Positions 1-13,100 of a stretch of DNA of 64,000 bases are shown here, piece by piece. The notes below the pieces were generated by a model. That model did not search any database. It was not told where the DNA came from and saw nothing but the letters and a program-made list of their open reading frames with translations. The translations under genes were made by a program, and so were the position numbers. This DNA comes from Augochlora pura (Eukaryota; Arthropoda; Insecta; Hymenoptera; Halictidae): NCBI RefSeq assembly GCF_028453695.1, contig NC_135776.1, positions 13,338,663-13,402,662 of the forward strand, written 5' to 3'. Positions within the stretch are counted from its first letter, which is position 1, and each line of letters opens with the position of its first letter.

Positions 1-2339
1 GTCTACTTTATCAATAGTATTTTAACTCGGACAAAGTGATTATAAATTAATTAAAAAGAATTAATAAAGATACAATGTTGGAAGGAACTTTATACCTTGG
101 GCTTTGTCTCATTCGATATTAAGTATTGTGTACTTTGGATAGGAAAATGTAAAGCCGTGATAAAACAGTATAATAGTGTATAGACCGAGTTTGAACGTCA
201 AATTGCCGTCCGTAAGGCTGTACACATTACGAAGCTGTTACATCTCGGATGCTAAAGTAGGAGTAAACTGGATTGAATACTGTAAGCCACTTATTATAAT
301 CGAAGCACGTCATGCTGCCAGGGATAGGAACGACGTTCGGGAGTGTAGCTATGGGATGAGTTCCATTTACTTTCAATTTATGGTACTTAGCTCATGGAAC
401 TATCACACCGATAAGGATAGGAAAGTCGAAGCATTTTCATTTGAATCTTTCCAACACAATGATCTGTATCACAGCATGCAATTTAAAAAGACATTACCAT
501 ATTAATTTAAATTTTAGCAAACCAATGTTTCAGTGCACCAAGTGATTAATTTAGCTTCATTTAATTTCGTATTTAATCTAACATTTAATGGCAGGCAGAA
601 ACAGAATAGTTTATTTCAACAGATACGTGTTTGATCGATCAAATGAATGTATGTCTGGCAGTACTAACAAAATCATTCTTACCGCACGGATGTTTAATAA
701 ACAACGATTTTCATTTTAAATGCAATAAAAATAACTGTTTCGCGAACAGTTGCTATAAAGATTCGAAAAATATAAGGAATTAAATTCTACGAATAATCGT
801 AATGCCATTGTATATTTCGACGGCTTTACACGTCTGGCGGGTGTTAACGTTTAACTCTTTTTATTGTATTCCGTTGGCTACTTGCGCATCATTCTTTTCA
901 TACTCTATTCGGGATGGAAATGGTTTTTCTGGCGTTTCCCTGGATTACGGATCCCGCGCGTTCGAAAGCTTTTTTAAATAAAAAAAAATTCTGCTACCTT
1001 TACGCGAGACGTATTCTTGTTTTACGATAACTTTGCCAATCTGAACGTAATACGATTAACATGCATTTTCTGGACAAGAAATTGAAATGTTTCCAGTCGC
1101 GCGTGATTTAATCCTGTTTTACAGAGGGATTCGATAAATGCGTTCTGTAATCATTGAAAATATTGTCTATGGTGCATCGAATCCCGCGGACACCACCGTG
1201 CGTGCGTTAGATAATTAGTTTACGCTTTCGTGAATTTATATAAAATATCTGCAGCAACGCTACGCGCGCGTTTACTCTAGAAAAGTAATTATTTTCTGCG
1301 CCATGGAAATTAGTATGGTTTCGGTAAAGAGAATACTTCGGGCTCGTATTGGAAAATATATATTTTACATGCTTTTTAATACGTGTATTTGTAAAATGAA
1401 TGAAGCATTTCAGCTAGTAGTATCTCGTTTAATAGAGGAATGGCGGAGTGACTCGGTAAGTAATTCAATAACATCGGAAGGTATCTGGCAGCACGCTTAT
1501 ACGCTGCGCTCATACACCGCGCATAATTCATCATGAAATTGCCATCGGTGGCGGACACTTGGCTCCGCAAGAAAATCCATTAAGCGAATTCTGGGAGCGA
1601 CAATAGCAAGCTCGATAGCACAAGATCACCCTAAGAAATCAATCGTGAGTCAGCGGGCGGTTATGGCACCCGCGACTTCTAAACGCCGCGCGGAATTCGA
1701 CGCTCGAGACGCCGGCGCTCGGACAAGCTTCGACCCCGACGCGTTTCCGTCGTTTTCGAGCGTGTGTGCTGCTGCGACATTTTTGCGAATTCGCGCGAGC
1801 TCGAGCATCGACTTCGGAACAAATTGCTTCCGAATGAAAACTTCCGTGTCGGCGAGGCGAGGCGAGGCGTTCTACTTGGCGCTGTGTACTCGAAGAGCAG
1901 AGCCGGCTTCGTGCTGCGGCATCGCGGTTAACATCGTGTCAGAAAAAGGAAATGTCTCTTAATGGACGAACGATCCCGCGGAACGATAACGACGCCGAAC
2001 TTCCAGGCATTTACCGAGTCAGCGTCATGCAACGAGAGTCCGTATTACCTTTTTTTCGCGGCCATAAAATTCCCCGGCGAGCTGCCGGGTCGCGGGCGGG
2101 GGATTCGATCTCTCAATTTATGCGTTCATAATACACGAGTTTACTTCGAGGTCGGGATGATAAACGACCGCGATTTTTCGGCGAGTCCCAACTTCGGTTC
2201 GACGGAAAAGCGAGCTTTAAATCAGTGTTGCCCAGCGTGGCACCGAGCTACCGATCGAGGTCCCAGCAGACGCAGCTCTCTCGCTAATTGTTGCTTGTCA
2301 AATCTATCCGCAGTTGAACGTAACGATGATTTACGATTT
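1..2339. other. Non-coding stretch with one GC-rich island
   Basis: AT-rich DNA with only short chance open frames. The segment around 21-42 (TTTAACTCGGACAAAGTGAT) closely resembles the inner direct repeat of the Tc1-like element at 45108-45126, so the window may begin just inside the end of another copy. A GC-rich island is listed separately. No gene is supported. Confidence 0.6.
1640..2335. other. GC- and CpG-rich island
   Basis: Base composition rises sharply here and CpG is frequent, with a short tandem of GGCGA near 1853-1868. Open frames of 105 and 131 codons occur on the plus strand, but both look like by-products of GC content and show no domain. Such islands in insect DNA can mark promoters or 5' exons; I see no clear exon with splice sites, so function is open. 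Confidence 0.4.
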
Positions 2340-2343
2340 TTAA

Positions 2344-2530
2344 CCCTTTGCGCTTGAGACTGTTTTAATTCCAAAACGAAGACATTCGTTTCAAAAATTT
2401 ATAACAGTATAATCGCTTTTATTTGATGCAGTTTAATCGATAATTTATCAATAATTAATGCTAAAACTGTTCTGAAAGTAGCGTAGAAATTTTCAGTATC
2501 GCCTCAGACTTGCTATTCGCGTGCAAAGGG
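2344..2530. mobile_element. TTAA-flanked miniature element, family a
   Basis: The element begins CCCTTTGCGCTTGAGAC and ends with the inverse GTGCAAAGGG, with TTAA at 2340-2343 and 2531-2534. The end sequence and TTAA target match the piggyBac type of DNA transposon. There is no coding capacity in its 187 bp. It belongs with the copies at 3600, 7129, 17388, 57191 and 59107. The palindrome next to the right end is badly eroded, so this is an old copy. Confidence 0.75.
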
Positions 2531-2534
2531 TTAA

Positions 2535-3595
2535 GTATTCCACTGGCAACGCGTTCCGTCTGTTAGTCGATAACGAATATTTGCCACAAACAGGTTGACT
2601 GTGTGAAAAAACATGCCCTATTTAAAAAATCGAAGGTCAGCCCAGAATCTCTGGGGCATTTTCACCTGGAAAAACATCGTTTGCCCCACTTTGTGCTGTA
2701 TTTAGAACTTAAATACAGCTTTTTTTCAGCCGAGTATAATATACGCGTAAATCAAGATGATAATATCAGGCGCAGCATCCCGTGTGTTGAACAAGTTATT
2801 TGCTGCCCCGCGAAACTGTTAATGAAGCTCGCGAATGTATTACCTTGCCGTAAATATTAAAATAACAAACTTTGGCGATCCTTTTTTTTTTAGCGAAGGA
2901 GTGCGTGCGCTGGGATAATTAACTGCCCTTTAATACGGGACATTGGGCGACTCGAAATGCGTTTTAATTACACATTCATGCCGTTTATATCGTTTTGTTT
3001 TAGTTTGTCGTGGGGAAACACGCAAAGTTTGTGAATGTGAATCATTAACCGGCGAAGAGAGGCTACACGTTTCGGGCGAGAGGCTGCGAGAAATGTGTTC
3101 AAGTTACATTATGATAAGGTTGGGTTTATTACGGTTGCACGCAGCTTGGTGGTAAATGAACTCGTGCGTATTTCGGACTGGGTATGTGTAATTTATACGA
3201 TAAGTATACTGCGGATCTTTATGCGGAATAAAAATCTTGCGCGTCAGCGCCCGGCGAAGGGAAGCGCGTTGAAACCCCTTTCTAACTCCAACAGTTTCAG
3301 TACATTGGAAGTTTCAAGGATTTTCTGCATAATTTATATACGAATGCGTGAAATCCACTAGCGAGAGAACTTTGAGGAAACACGATTAACTGTTTCTAGT
3401 CATCGCAATATTAGAAAACAGAGTTTAAGCTAAATATATCGCGGCTTTCGCGGACTAGTGCTGTCATCTAGTCGCGCGTATAACTTTCGAAGCAGTGAAT
3501 TCCTATCAGCGAAACTTGCGTTGCTTGTATCTTATCGTCAGAGCCCATGAAACTGTATAAAAAAAGTTAAGTCTGACTATGAGTTCCAATTTCTT
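2535..3595. other. Non-coding stretch between two miniature elements
   Basis: Mixed AT-rich DNA. Open frames of 70-88 codons overlap each other in different frames and show no domain. Nothing else recognised. Confidence 0.5.
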
Positions 3596-3599
3596 TTAT

Positions 3600-3792
3600 C
3601 CCTTTGTACTCGAAGCAATTTTAATTTTAAATGTGAAATAATTTTCCAAGCTCATAGCATTTTTATTCTATATAATAAAGTTTCATTGCTCAACAATTTT
3701 TTAAACCTAAACTTTACTGTTATAAAAATGATTTTGGAACGTAATAGAATAATTTTAGTGGTGCCTCAGAGTCACCGTTCGAGTGCAAAGGG
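3600..3792. mobile_element. Miniature element, family a, flanked by TTAT
   Basis: Ends are CCCTTTGTACTCGAAG and GAGTGCAAAGGG. The flanking tetranucleotide is TTAT on both sides (3596-3599 and 3793-3796) instead of TTAA. A partly eroded palindrome (GTGGTG near 3760, CACC near 3775) lies just inside the right end. The body is AT-rich and non-coding. Confidence 0.7.
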
Positions 3793-5323
3793 TTATTAGT
3801 AACTGTACGTGTTCTGTACCACTTTTATGTATCTAATACGATATATCCACTATTCTCTGCACCAGCATCAGCTCGTCTCTGTTATCTTAGCTGACGCTAG
3901 TTATCAAAATTGTAGTCTGTACCACGTGCTTGCCTGATGCTATATTGTTTGTACGAATCTTTCGTATATTTGAACTATTTTCAAGCATCGTGTATTCCAA
4001 GCGCTCGCGAGTTTCGTATAGGTGCACGTTTCGCATCCCTGTGATTGCAGTAAAAGTATATTGGTTTTCTACACTTTTAGTCGGAATTGTTCTACGAGGG
4101 AATTTTACTGTCGCAATTTACAGGCAGGTTTATATCCGCAAGACGATTCAGTTCCGTGATCGAGACAAAGCCGAGGCCGAGGCATCGAGGAATCGCGCCT
4201 CCGGAATGGTCGTATTAATCCCGTTATCGTTCGGAGGGATCGTTTTTCTGTTAAAGGACATTTCGCACCGGTTAAAGTAATCGAGCTGACCTCCCTTTTT
4301 GCTGGTACGTCGACCGCGTCTCCATCCGTTGGCCAAGCGTAGCCTTCTCGACGCAATAGGATTTCGCGACCTCGGCAACTTTTATTGGAAAACTATTAAC
4401 CCTGCACGCTCAAAGAAAGTTTACGTTGGGGAGTATCGACTTGGCCCCGGTATTGGAAACGTGAGGTGTTTCGTACTACAACGTGGATCTTATTAAGCAA
4501 ACGCTATCACTTCGACTGCTTGGCTACCTGCTATCGAGCCCCCTGTATTCGAACTAGAAACCGATACATTCGACTGCTGGCAGAAAAATAACGCCGTCTA
4601 TCAAAAATGTTTGCATTCTTTCTCAGAAATATATGGATCGTTTTATCATCTTTAACGTCGGAACTATAGGGCATTAGAATTAACTGGAATATCAAATTAA
4701 ATTCAAGATTTCTGACAATTTAATTTGCATAAGAGTGTTTTTCCTACTTTGAATGAATCAATTTGTGGCCTTTTTATTACATAATAGACACTTACTGTAA
4801 TTTCGTCATACGATAAGTCCTCTTTTTATCTTTTATAAGATAAGTATCATTTAGATAATGTTGTGCATACATATATATTATTCAAGAATTCCCTGTCTTC
4901 AAAATTGCATTTAAAAATATATTTCCACAGGGCAACTTCACTTCGTAATCTCTTTAATGCATGCAGAAATAAATTCACGTGTAAAACTCCGGACTGTAAC
5001 TTCATTTTACTGCTATTATGCATTATGAAATTTCTAGATACTCTCGACTATGCACAGCACAATGCGAAATGTAGGTTACCTCATCATTTTTTAATGTAGC
5101 ACTGGCATGTCTATCAGTCCGCATTTATCTGGCAACAGGGTGGAAATATCATTCGTAAACATTATAAATATATAACCTCTAGCGCTTTACTTTGTTTGCT
5201 AAATAACAAATAAGCGCTAATTCGTATTTTCCAATAACTTTTTCTGTATCTACTGTTTTTCAGAGGACGTCCCAATAAATTCGGCAAATACTAAAAATTT
5301 CTTGACAGGAATATTTAGATTAA

Positions 5324-5427
5324 TATATATAAGCGTCGGTGTATTAGGCAGGCATGTAGCGAGAGGCTATGCTTCGCAGGAAGCATTCTCTTAACATTTG
5401 TCCTGTGCCAAGTAAGTTTGGAACAGG
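5324..5427 (+). promoter_or_regulatory. Possible TATA promoter and tiny first exon
   Basis: TATATATAAG lies at 5324-5333. An ATG follows at 5369 and stays open for about 19 codons to ACAG|GTAAGC at 5426/5427, a good splice donor; a second donor, A|GTAAGT, lies at 5411/5412. Spacing from TATA box to ATG leaves room for a start site near 5355. The encoded start has no hydrophobic stretch and no recognisable product. This could be chance in AT-rich DNA. Confidence 0.2.
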
Positions 5428-5658
5428 TAAGCGTATCATCCTCTGCGAGCCTTCGACGTTCCCCACGGGTATGCGTCTCCTCTCATCAAAGCGCCGATTC
5501 CTCTTGCTAGTTGCTGTACTCAGCAGCTCACGTCTTTAAGGCTATTCGGTTAGACGTTATCGAAGGGCCATTAAACCTCGGAGAACGTTCGAGAACGTCT
5601 TGGCTCCGAATGACCCGTCTTAACGGCAAACGGTGTACGAACAACGAAAATCCCTAAA

Positions 5659-5678
5659 AGATAGATAGATAGATAGAT
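5659..5678. repeat. AGAT microsatellite
   Basis: About five copies of AGAT in tandem. Confidence 0.85.
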
Positions 5679-7128
5679 GTCTATAAAATACGACGAACTG
5701 TTTCGAGAAAATGACGATGCGAACATGCAGTGGCTGCAAAAATTCCTCAGCCAAATTTTAAGACGGTGTTAGGCAGAATAACTGAAATAATAATTTGTTT
5801 TAGCTTTGCTATTACACAAGCTTGACAAGTAAAAATAATTTTTCATCTGAGCCTAAAACGTGGGTATTTTTTGTGTAAGGACACACTTTACGGCGAAATG
5901 TTCCATTTGGCTAGGGATTAATTTAAACGTTTGTAACGATGATTTCGCCCCGCTCCTCCATTTACCAGAATTTATAGGTATTCTCGCTTGCAAGCATTCC
6001 TTCACGAATCGACACGATTTACTTTCGGGATTTATGGATCCAGCGGTCTTGGAAGGATTCAAGATACGGCCATTTACGACCTTGTTGCGTTCCTCGCAAT
6101 ATACACGTTAACACCCCTGAGATTGGATACCTAGTCACTAAATTGAACACGGCGAAGCAAACGTTTGCAAATATATGTTTCCCTTTTCCCGGTCTTTATT
6201 TCTACGGAATGGTAGAACAGAGCTTTATGGGATTCATCAAATGGGGTAATTTAGCAACATTTGCTAAATCTGTACACTTGCGTCGTCACATTGCTTAATT
6301 TATGTATCTCTTTTTGGAAAAGTTATCCATTGGATACAAAGATCGTAATGAACGATAATAAAAATAAAGTTCGAACTTTTATACCACAGATGAAAAATAA
6401 ATTTTTCAGTGGACGCGCGTATAGAAAAATCGACCGTGAGCGTAAAAGAAAATGGTAACGCGCGTCTAAACGGAAACGAACGAGTTCCAAAGTACGTAGG
6501 AATAAATAACAATAGGTGGGAAAGGAGGAAACAAATCCTTGGGCTTCTTTTATTGACCCCGGCGAAGCGGCATCAATTGGAAGTGTAGGCAATGCGTATC
6601 TACACACCTACGCTAACCGTATATACGTCGTACGAGAGTCCAATTGACAATATCGTGGTGTAAATAGAGATTCGCCGAGTGGAGTTCGACTGCTGCGGAC
6701 AGTGTAAGTCCGTAGTAGAAAACTTGCGAACACGTTCACGTTCTCCGCGACTCGAATGATATTTCTAAACTTTCTGGACATTTCTTATCGTACGTAGAAC
6801 GTAGTCACGTTGCCATTTGACTTCGCGAGCCTTCTTATTGTAATTTACTTCATTGTCACTGTAGGAATGTTAAATCTAGCAAAAGGCGGAGTGGTCGTAA
6901 AATATATAAAACTACAGTTAAAAAATGAAGACGTCTGTGCTATACAATGTTTCGGCTGTGACTGACTGCAGGCATAGTTTTCGCCGGCGATGGGAACTTT
7001 CCCATTTCTTTATGACCCGCCATGTGGCCTATTGTTAAGTGCCCTGACACAGTCTCGTATCGGACTGGACGCCCGAACAGATTCTCGGCTTACAAAATTA
7101 CCAGCCATCCAGTACAACAATGATTTAA

Positions 7129-7362
7129 CCCCTTGCACTCGAAGCCGTTTCAACTGCAAATCTAAAATAATTTATCTGGCTTCTAATATTTCCATTTTAT
7201 ATAACAAAATTTATTCTATGCATATGAAATTGAGTCTCGTGACTCATGTAACTTTCAACAATTTTTTTAAATCTCAGCTTTGGCGATATCTATAGAAATA
7301 ATTTTCGAACGTGTTGCAACAATTTTAGTGGCGCCGCAGAGTCGCCACTCGAGTGCAAAGGG
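7129..7362. mobile_element. TTAA-flanked miniature element, family a
   Basis: TTAA at 7125-7128 and 7363-7366 enclose 234 bp that begins CCCCTTGCACTCGAAG and ends CGAGTGCAAAGGG. Just inside the right end, AGTGGCG (7327-7333) and CGCCACT (7343-7349) form a 7-bp stem. Non-coding; close relative of the copy at 57191. Confidence 0.85.
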
Positions 7363-7366
7363 TTAA

Positions 7367-9996
7367 TAGGACGTTGGTTTTTCTTTAACAAATGCGTATC
7401 TCAACATTTCAGGATTTAGATATAAAATTTGTAGAAATCAGTGTTTATAATTTTCCCTACGATCTTTATTCATTATTTAAAAAATGTGTCCAGACATCAC
7501 ACAATAAACTAATCATTTTAAACTGTAATAGAAACTCGAGTCTTTAAGGGATGTGAGTTCTAGGTACTGTTTTCGTGTATTTACTACACTGTAAACTTTT
7601 CACGTAATAAGTGCCAATGACAAAATAACAACGCGGTTACGTGAGAAATTGTTGAAACAATTGCTATGTTCGCGTCTAATTCGTATCTAACAATTCCGGT
7701 GTAAAATGAACCTGAGGAAAAGGCCGGACAGTTTCGCGTACGTTACAAAAGTTTTAATTCTCAACCTTCCGTGGTGGTGGGCTAAACATTTCTTACAAGT
7801 TTTTTATTTCAATTGAGAAATTAGGTAATTCCTGCTAAATGAAATTAACTCGAACCCCGTGCACCCCCCGGGCGTAGTTCAGCGAATTAGAAAACGTGGG
7901 AAACAAATTACTACCGTTTTAATATCCCTCGAGAATATTGGAGGAAGGGAAAGCATCGAAAAAGGAAACCTCAAGTTATAAAATCAACAGCATGCACGCA
8001 TGTTCCACAATTTTTAAACAAACCTAAATAGAATTGGTAAACTTTTGATTTTATTCATTCATGACAGAACGATTCCTAAGCGCAGATAATTATTAAACGG
8101 ATCAAACAGGAAACGATAAAAGTATTTAATGAATTCAAAAGTAAACTTCCATTATATTTATCTGAATAAAAAATAAATAATAATGAAACGTCTACGTGAC
8201 TACGATATATTTCAAATAATGCAATCGTTATTTTCTACAGAAATACATAATTTAATAACGTGTCAGAATCGAAAAAAAATTTGTTTAAAAATTAACTTTG
8301 AAAAGTCTGGTGTGAAAATATGTAATGATAGTACGGTTTAGAATAAAGATGGATGGTTATAGATATAACCAACGCCTCTCTTGATAATAAAGTAGAAATA
8401 ACAGCATATTATGTCTTCCCATTTCACGTGCTTTCATTCTTATAACAGCCGCTGCTATCGAAGAAGTCATAATGTAGCTTGAAGTATCCGGTTACTATCA
8501 CCGCGAAGCATATCAAGTTTCTTAAACAACAGAGGCTCTCGGGTAGTCGGAGCATGCGACGGTCGGATCGTAGAAAGTAATCACGATTCGAAGCTCGCCG
8601 GACGAGACGTAAATCGCGGATCATTGTTTAAAGGGAGTTACGCCGGGTATTAAGAGGAATTGTCATTCGGACAGCACCGGTGTCGCCGGGAGCAAAAAGA
8701 AACGTGTAAATTGACTTTGAACAAGCGTTCGGCTCGCACTGCTAATGTCAGGAGGGTCGTGCGGGACGTCGAGCAGTGCCGACGGACGTCGTCGCCTCGT
8801 CCTTCAGTTTTCGAAGTCGACGAATCGATTCGAGAACAATCGTTATCCCGTTAACGCTAAAACAGAGCGGAACAAATCACGATTCACGGCGCAAACACAA
8901 TTACGCCGTCGACGCGCGCGGCCCAGGTACTCCGATTCCCCTGAACGTACAAAAGGTCTTACGTGTCTCCGGAGCTGCGCGCTTTAAGGTATATCGAAAC
9001 CCGCGTCACTGCCGCTGACAAGAATCTCATTGCGAATTCATTGTCGGCTAATGATTCGCGTGAACGCAGCGGAACGCCTGTTACAGTCGACTCGTGACAC
9101 TTGACGCTTTATGAAATGCGGATTCAATTTATAAAGCGGCGCGAAGCCAGAATTATGCTTGCTTCTTTAGTTGAAGCCAGGAAAATAATGGGAGTCCTTT
9201 AACGAGTTCTTTTATATTTACTTAGACGAATGAATGAGAGAGGTTGTTTGCGTTCCATGAATTATTTAAACGAAGGTGTATAGAATTTGTAAACGGAGCT
9301 GTTGTTTTCATTCGAAACTATGCAAATTAAGTACGCCGAGGTATTGTTATTTGATCAACTAGGATCACAGTTTTCAACTATGAAGATTATCGATGAAAAT
9401 GTTAGAGGTGAAACATCGCTTTAATCTACATATTTTAGAAAGACTGTTCGTATTCCTTAATATGTAGTCTTTGTCGATAATTTTCATCCACTGTGAAGTT
9501 CAGTAAATTTATTTGGGTGTTCCGTTTTTCAAGATCCACCCAGTGCATATACATAATCTATGATTCGAGTTAAGCTTTCCGGAAGTCCCTCTGCCTCTGC
9601 GATGAATACAAGTTGCTGGAGTTGTGTAAGACAGCTTTCAATCAAAAGGTCTTTCATAATACTGTAATCTTCTTCCGTTTGATTTCACATTGCTATACCT
9701 GCTGCACGTCTCGATACGATCATCTTATACAACAGGAAAATTCACTCTACACGATCGAGCAATATATCTACGTATTACCTAAAAGGAATTTGTACTTTAT
9801 GATAATATTCTTACGATATTTGCGAGACCGATAATTTACGCGAATACATTTTTAAAATATATATTTTTCAAATTTATTCAGTCCGGGGTGCATGTAATTA
9901 TCGCATAATTTTCTATATATTTTTTAGCTATTTTCTAGAAAATTATTATTATGTATAATCATGCATCGTTTATTTTTTTACATGCGTCAATGTTTC
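7367..9996. other. Non-coding stretch with a GC-rich island
   Basis: AT-rich DNA around a GC-rich block (about 8490-9130). No repeat ends or transposase remains were recognised. Confidence 0.5.
8490..9130. other. GC- and CpG-rich island
   Basis: CpG-rich block with overlapping open frames of 64-80 codons in all three plus frames, which is what GC-rich non-coding DNA gives. It could be a promoter or upstream exon; no exon with matching splice sites could be picked out. Confidence 0.35.
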
Positions 9997-10000
9997 CTAA

Positions 10001-10177
10001 TCTTTTAGGCACGGCTGGATTTTGCGCAAATAAAGTTTTCCATAACTAAATTACCATTTCTCTTAATATATATTTTTTCCGTATAGCTATATATGTATAT
10101 ATGTAATTAATAAAACAATTGCGTAAAGTACGAAAAATTCACGAAAGCCACTATAGTGGCGCGTCGCGCCTAAGAGG
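10001..10177. mobile_element. Miniature element, family e, eroded flanks
   Basis: It begins TCTTTTAGGCACGGCTGG and ends CGCGCCTAAGAGG; the flanks are CTAA (9997) and TCAA (10178), each one base from TTAA. The perfect 14-bp palindrome GCCACTATAGTGGC lies at 10147-10160 near the right end. It aligns along most of its length with the reverse complement of the element at 58520-58715, so the two are opposite-facing copies. Confidence 0.75.
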
Positions 10178-10181
10178 TCAA

Positions 10182-13100
10182 TAGTCTGACAAAGCACACG
10201 ATTTACCATTACATTTACTTCTGGCATTTGAAAACCTGAATCATGCATGGGTTTCGTTGGGTACGAGTAAAAATAGGAAAGTAACTGAAGGCTGAATCAC
10301 ATTGTAATCGTGTTCAAGTTTTCGTTTAGTATCTTTTTTCGTTTATGGCAAAAAAAAGAGATACACCCTCCCAGTTGCGTGACTCGTGGCGCATAGTTGG
10401 ACGAAATCTGCATAATCATCAGAAAATATGTGCTTTGAAGTGGTAGTCAGGGGTGAAACTCAAGTTTGACAGAATAAAAATGGAAAGCCAAGACAGGGGC
10501 GACGATATGTAAAATGGATGACTTAAATATTCATTATACACCATTTCAAACGAAATATTGATCAGCTGGTAACATATATGCTTAATAGAATCGTTTTTGT
10601 TAGCGTTCTATGCAACTACTCGTCCATGCATATCACTGCACGTATTGTAAATCGAAGCGTTATGCTCGGTCATGTAGCACTATCCTCAATCGTTTTTTAA
10701 AAATTGAAAAATATACGGAATCGATGATTGCCTAGTACACGATAAAACGCATCTAATGAATAGTTTTTGATTTCCAACAATTTGGTAGAATCGAATGAAA
10801 ACGTATGTAAACGCATTAACAAAAAGTGTCGATCGAGCTTCATCGCACACGTTCATAAATATTCAAACGCTTCGTTTACGTCATTTTATTTTTTATAAAA
10901 AGACGAACCATTTTTGTTTTTATCACTTTTTCGATCTCCATTATTTTTCAAGATATTCCGTGAAATAGATTTTTCCTCCCAACGTTCGAGGCTATTTTCA
11001 TCGTGTAAATACGAGAACGGACAGTTACGAAAAAAATAACCATCAAATACCTAGCTTTCGTAAAAAATCCTACTCAAAATAAACCAATACTTTTAAACAA
11101 TGAATATACGTTTCTTTTGTGCTTGGTATTGTACCTAATAAATGTCTTAGAAATCTCTATGACCGAAACTTCTTCTATTCTGAATTTTGTCGAATTTTTG
11201 TTGATGCAGTCTTTTCGATGCTGATTACATGCATTATGTATATTGAAAATCTAAATTGCGGTAGAATAAAGTAAACAATTTGTGTCGTTGATAGTGCAAC
11301 ATTCTTCCTCATTTTCGATTACGAAGAAATATTTAATTTCAAATCACCTTTGGATTCAGCTTCGCAGAGGAAGTTTTACCTTTGGAAATTTTAAAGAACG
11401 AAGTTAATAGCACGCCTCGCGTTTCAGATGTCGCGCACGAATGCTTGGGAAAGATGATTTCGCGAGAATCACGTTTGAAAGGCTTGGTTTATCTTTTTGA
11501 GTATGCAATTTGCTCCTGCACGTAAGAAAACTTAAATTCACACCATGTATATTTCAGAAATATTTCCACTTTATCCTCGTAGCAACTTCGTCGGTTCTCG
11601 GAATATCTTGATTTTAGATTTAAATTCGACATTCAAGGAAAAACGAGAAACTATTTATCACGATTGATTGTTTTCTTAACCTTATACAATCCCGACAAAA
11701 ATGATTAAATCAAATTCGAAGCAGTGGAATGATTAAACGCACTGGCTAAGACAATTCGACATAGAATTATGTGTTTATCAGACAACGATAATCATAAATC
11801 TATACCTAGAATATATTTATTTAATTAAACGTCAGCAAAAATGATGAATTAATACGTGGTAATTTTAATGACTTCGCTTGTTCATAACTAAAACAATGAC
11901 TTTAAAATGCAGATCGTGTTCATTTCTATGGCAGAATGTTACATTACGTTCTCACAACGCGATCATGTTGCCGTAAATGTATCATTTGTTAGACAATATA
12001 TGCGCATACTAATGTGATAAGTAATGCTGCACTCGCAGCGAATAAATTTTGAGCTGTTAATTGTAGGAACATGGTTTTTTACACCTGATTTCACAAGATG
12101 TATGCACATACAAACAGGAAATTTAATTTATTTATTATTATAATTACTCTGTTTTATCAAAGGGTTCAAAGACAATGTGCCAATCTTTGCACAGAATAAA
12201 AATTGTCTACATTAATTGCAAGCTGGAGCTGATACAAATTTTATTTAATTTCTCAATGATTTTAATGACTTGAAAATAAAACAATAAGTAATTATATATT
12301 AAAATTGTGAAAAACACTGACCAATTAGAGGCGAGCTTCGTCGAAAGCCAGTTCTACCAAGCTCGCCCCTCATTGTTCCATGTTTTTCATTAACAACTCT
12401 TAAACAAAGCCGCGGGTTGCATTTTCGTTAAGGAAAAAATTATTTTAAACGGCCTCAGGAACCGCTTATTTTTATAACACAATTATTTGGACACTCTGTA
12501 GGAAAAATTCATTAAAATATCGTCGAATGAGAATTTGGTTTTTATGCTTCGTTCCACGTAATTTCTATTGTCTTGGCGCGAGTCGTATAACAGTGCCGAT
12601 TTAATCGATATTTTAAACGAGATGTTATGGTCGCAATCTGAACACTCTACACCATCGGAAAACTCGAAAATAGAGAATTCGTTCCCGTAGCTTGAGAAGA
12701 TATATACGTCACTTAATAAAGCGACAAGAACAGTACACCGAACACTCCAAGGAAGGAGTAATTCTCACGGAATTGGTCTCTCCTCTCCTCTCCACGGAGA
12801 TTAATTCAATGGTGTTTTCTGTTCAAGAGTTGGGAATACCTGCCCCTTTAAAAATACCATTATACCCGGGCGCACTTTACCCGAATCTGCCGTTAGCTAG
12901 TCCAGCAGATAAAATAGCAACGAAAAAGAATCCCGATGATAATGTTGCAGTCGACCTGGCCTCTATGGTCCTCCCTAAATTGAATGCTCTTAATAACTGT
13001 ACTCCTAAACGACTTTACTCGTTTACTTCGCCGTGAACTTACAACGTTAAGAATATTCTCTTCATAACAAAATGAAAACAAATTTTTACCCCTCTTTTAC

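Larger units (their letters stand above)
3797..7124. other. Non-coding stretch
   Basis: No supported gene. It contains a TATA-like box with a possible tiny first exon (5324-5427) and a short AGAT repeat (5659-5678), listed separately. Open frames up to 116 codons near 3930-4460 overlap on both strands and are treated as chance. Confidence 0.5.

Noticed and set aside
12692..13036. Open frame of 114 codons with protein-like composition
   Set aside because: No recognised motif, no promoter or splice evidence, and no transposon ends around it.
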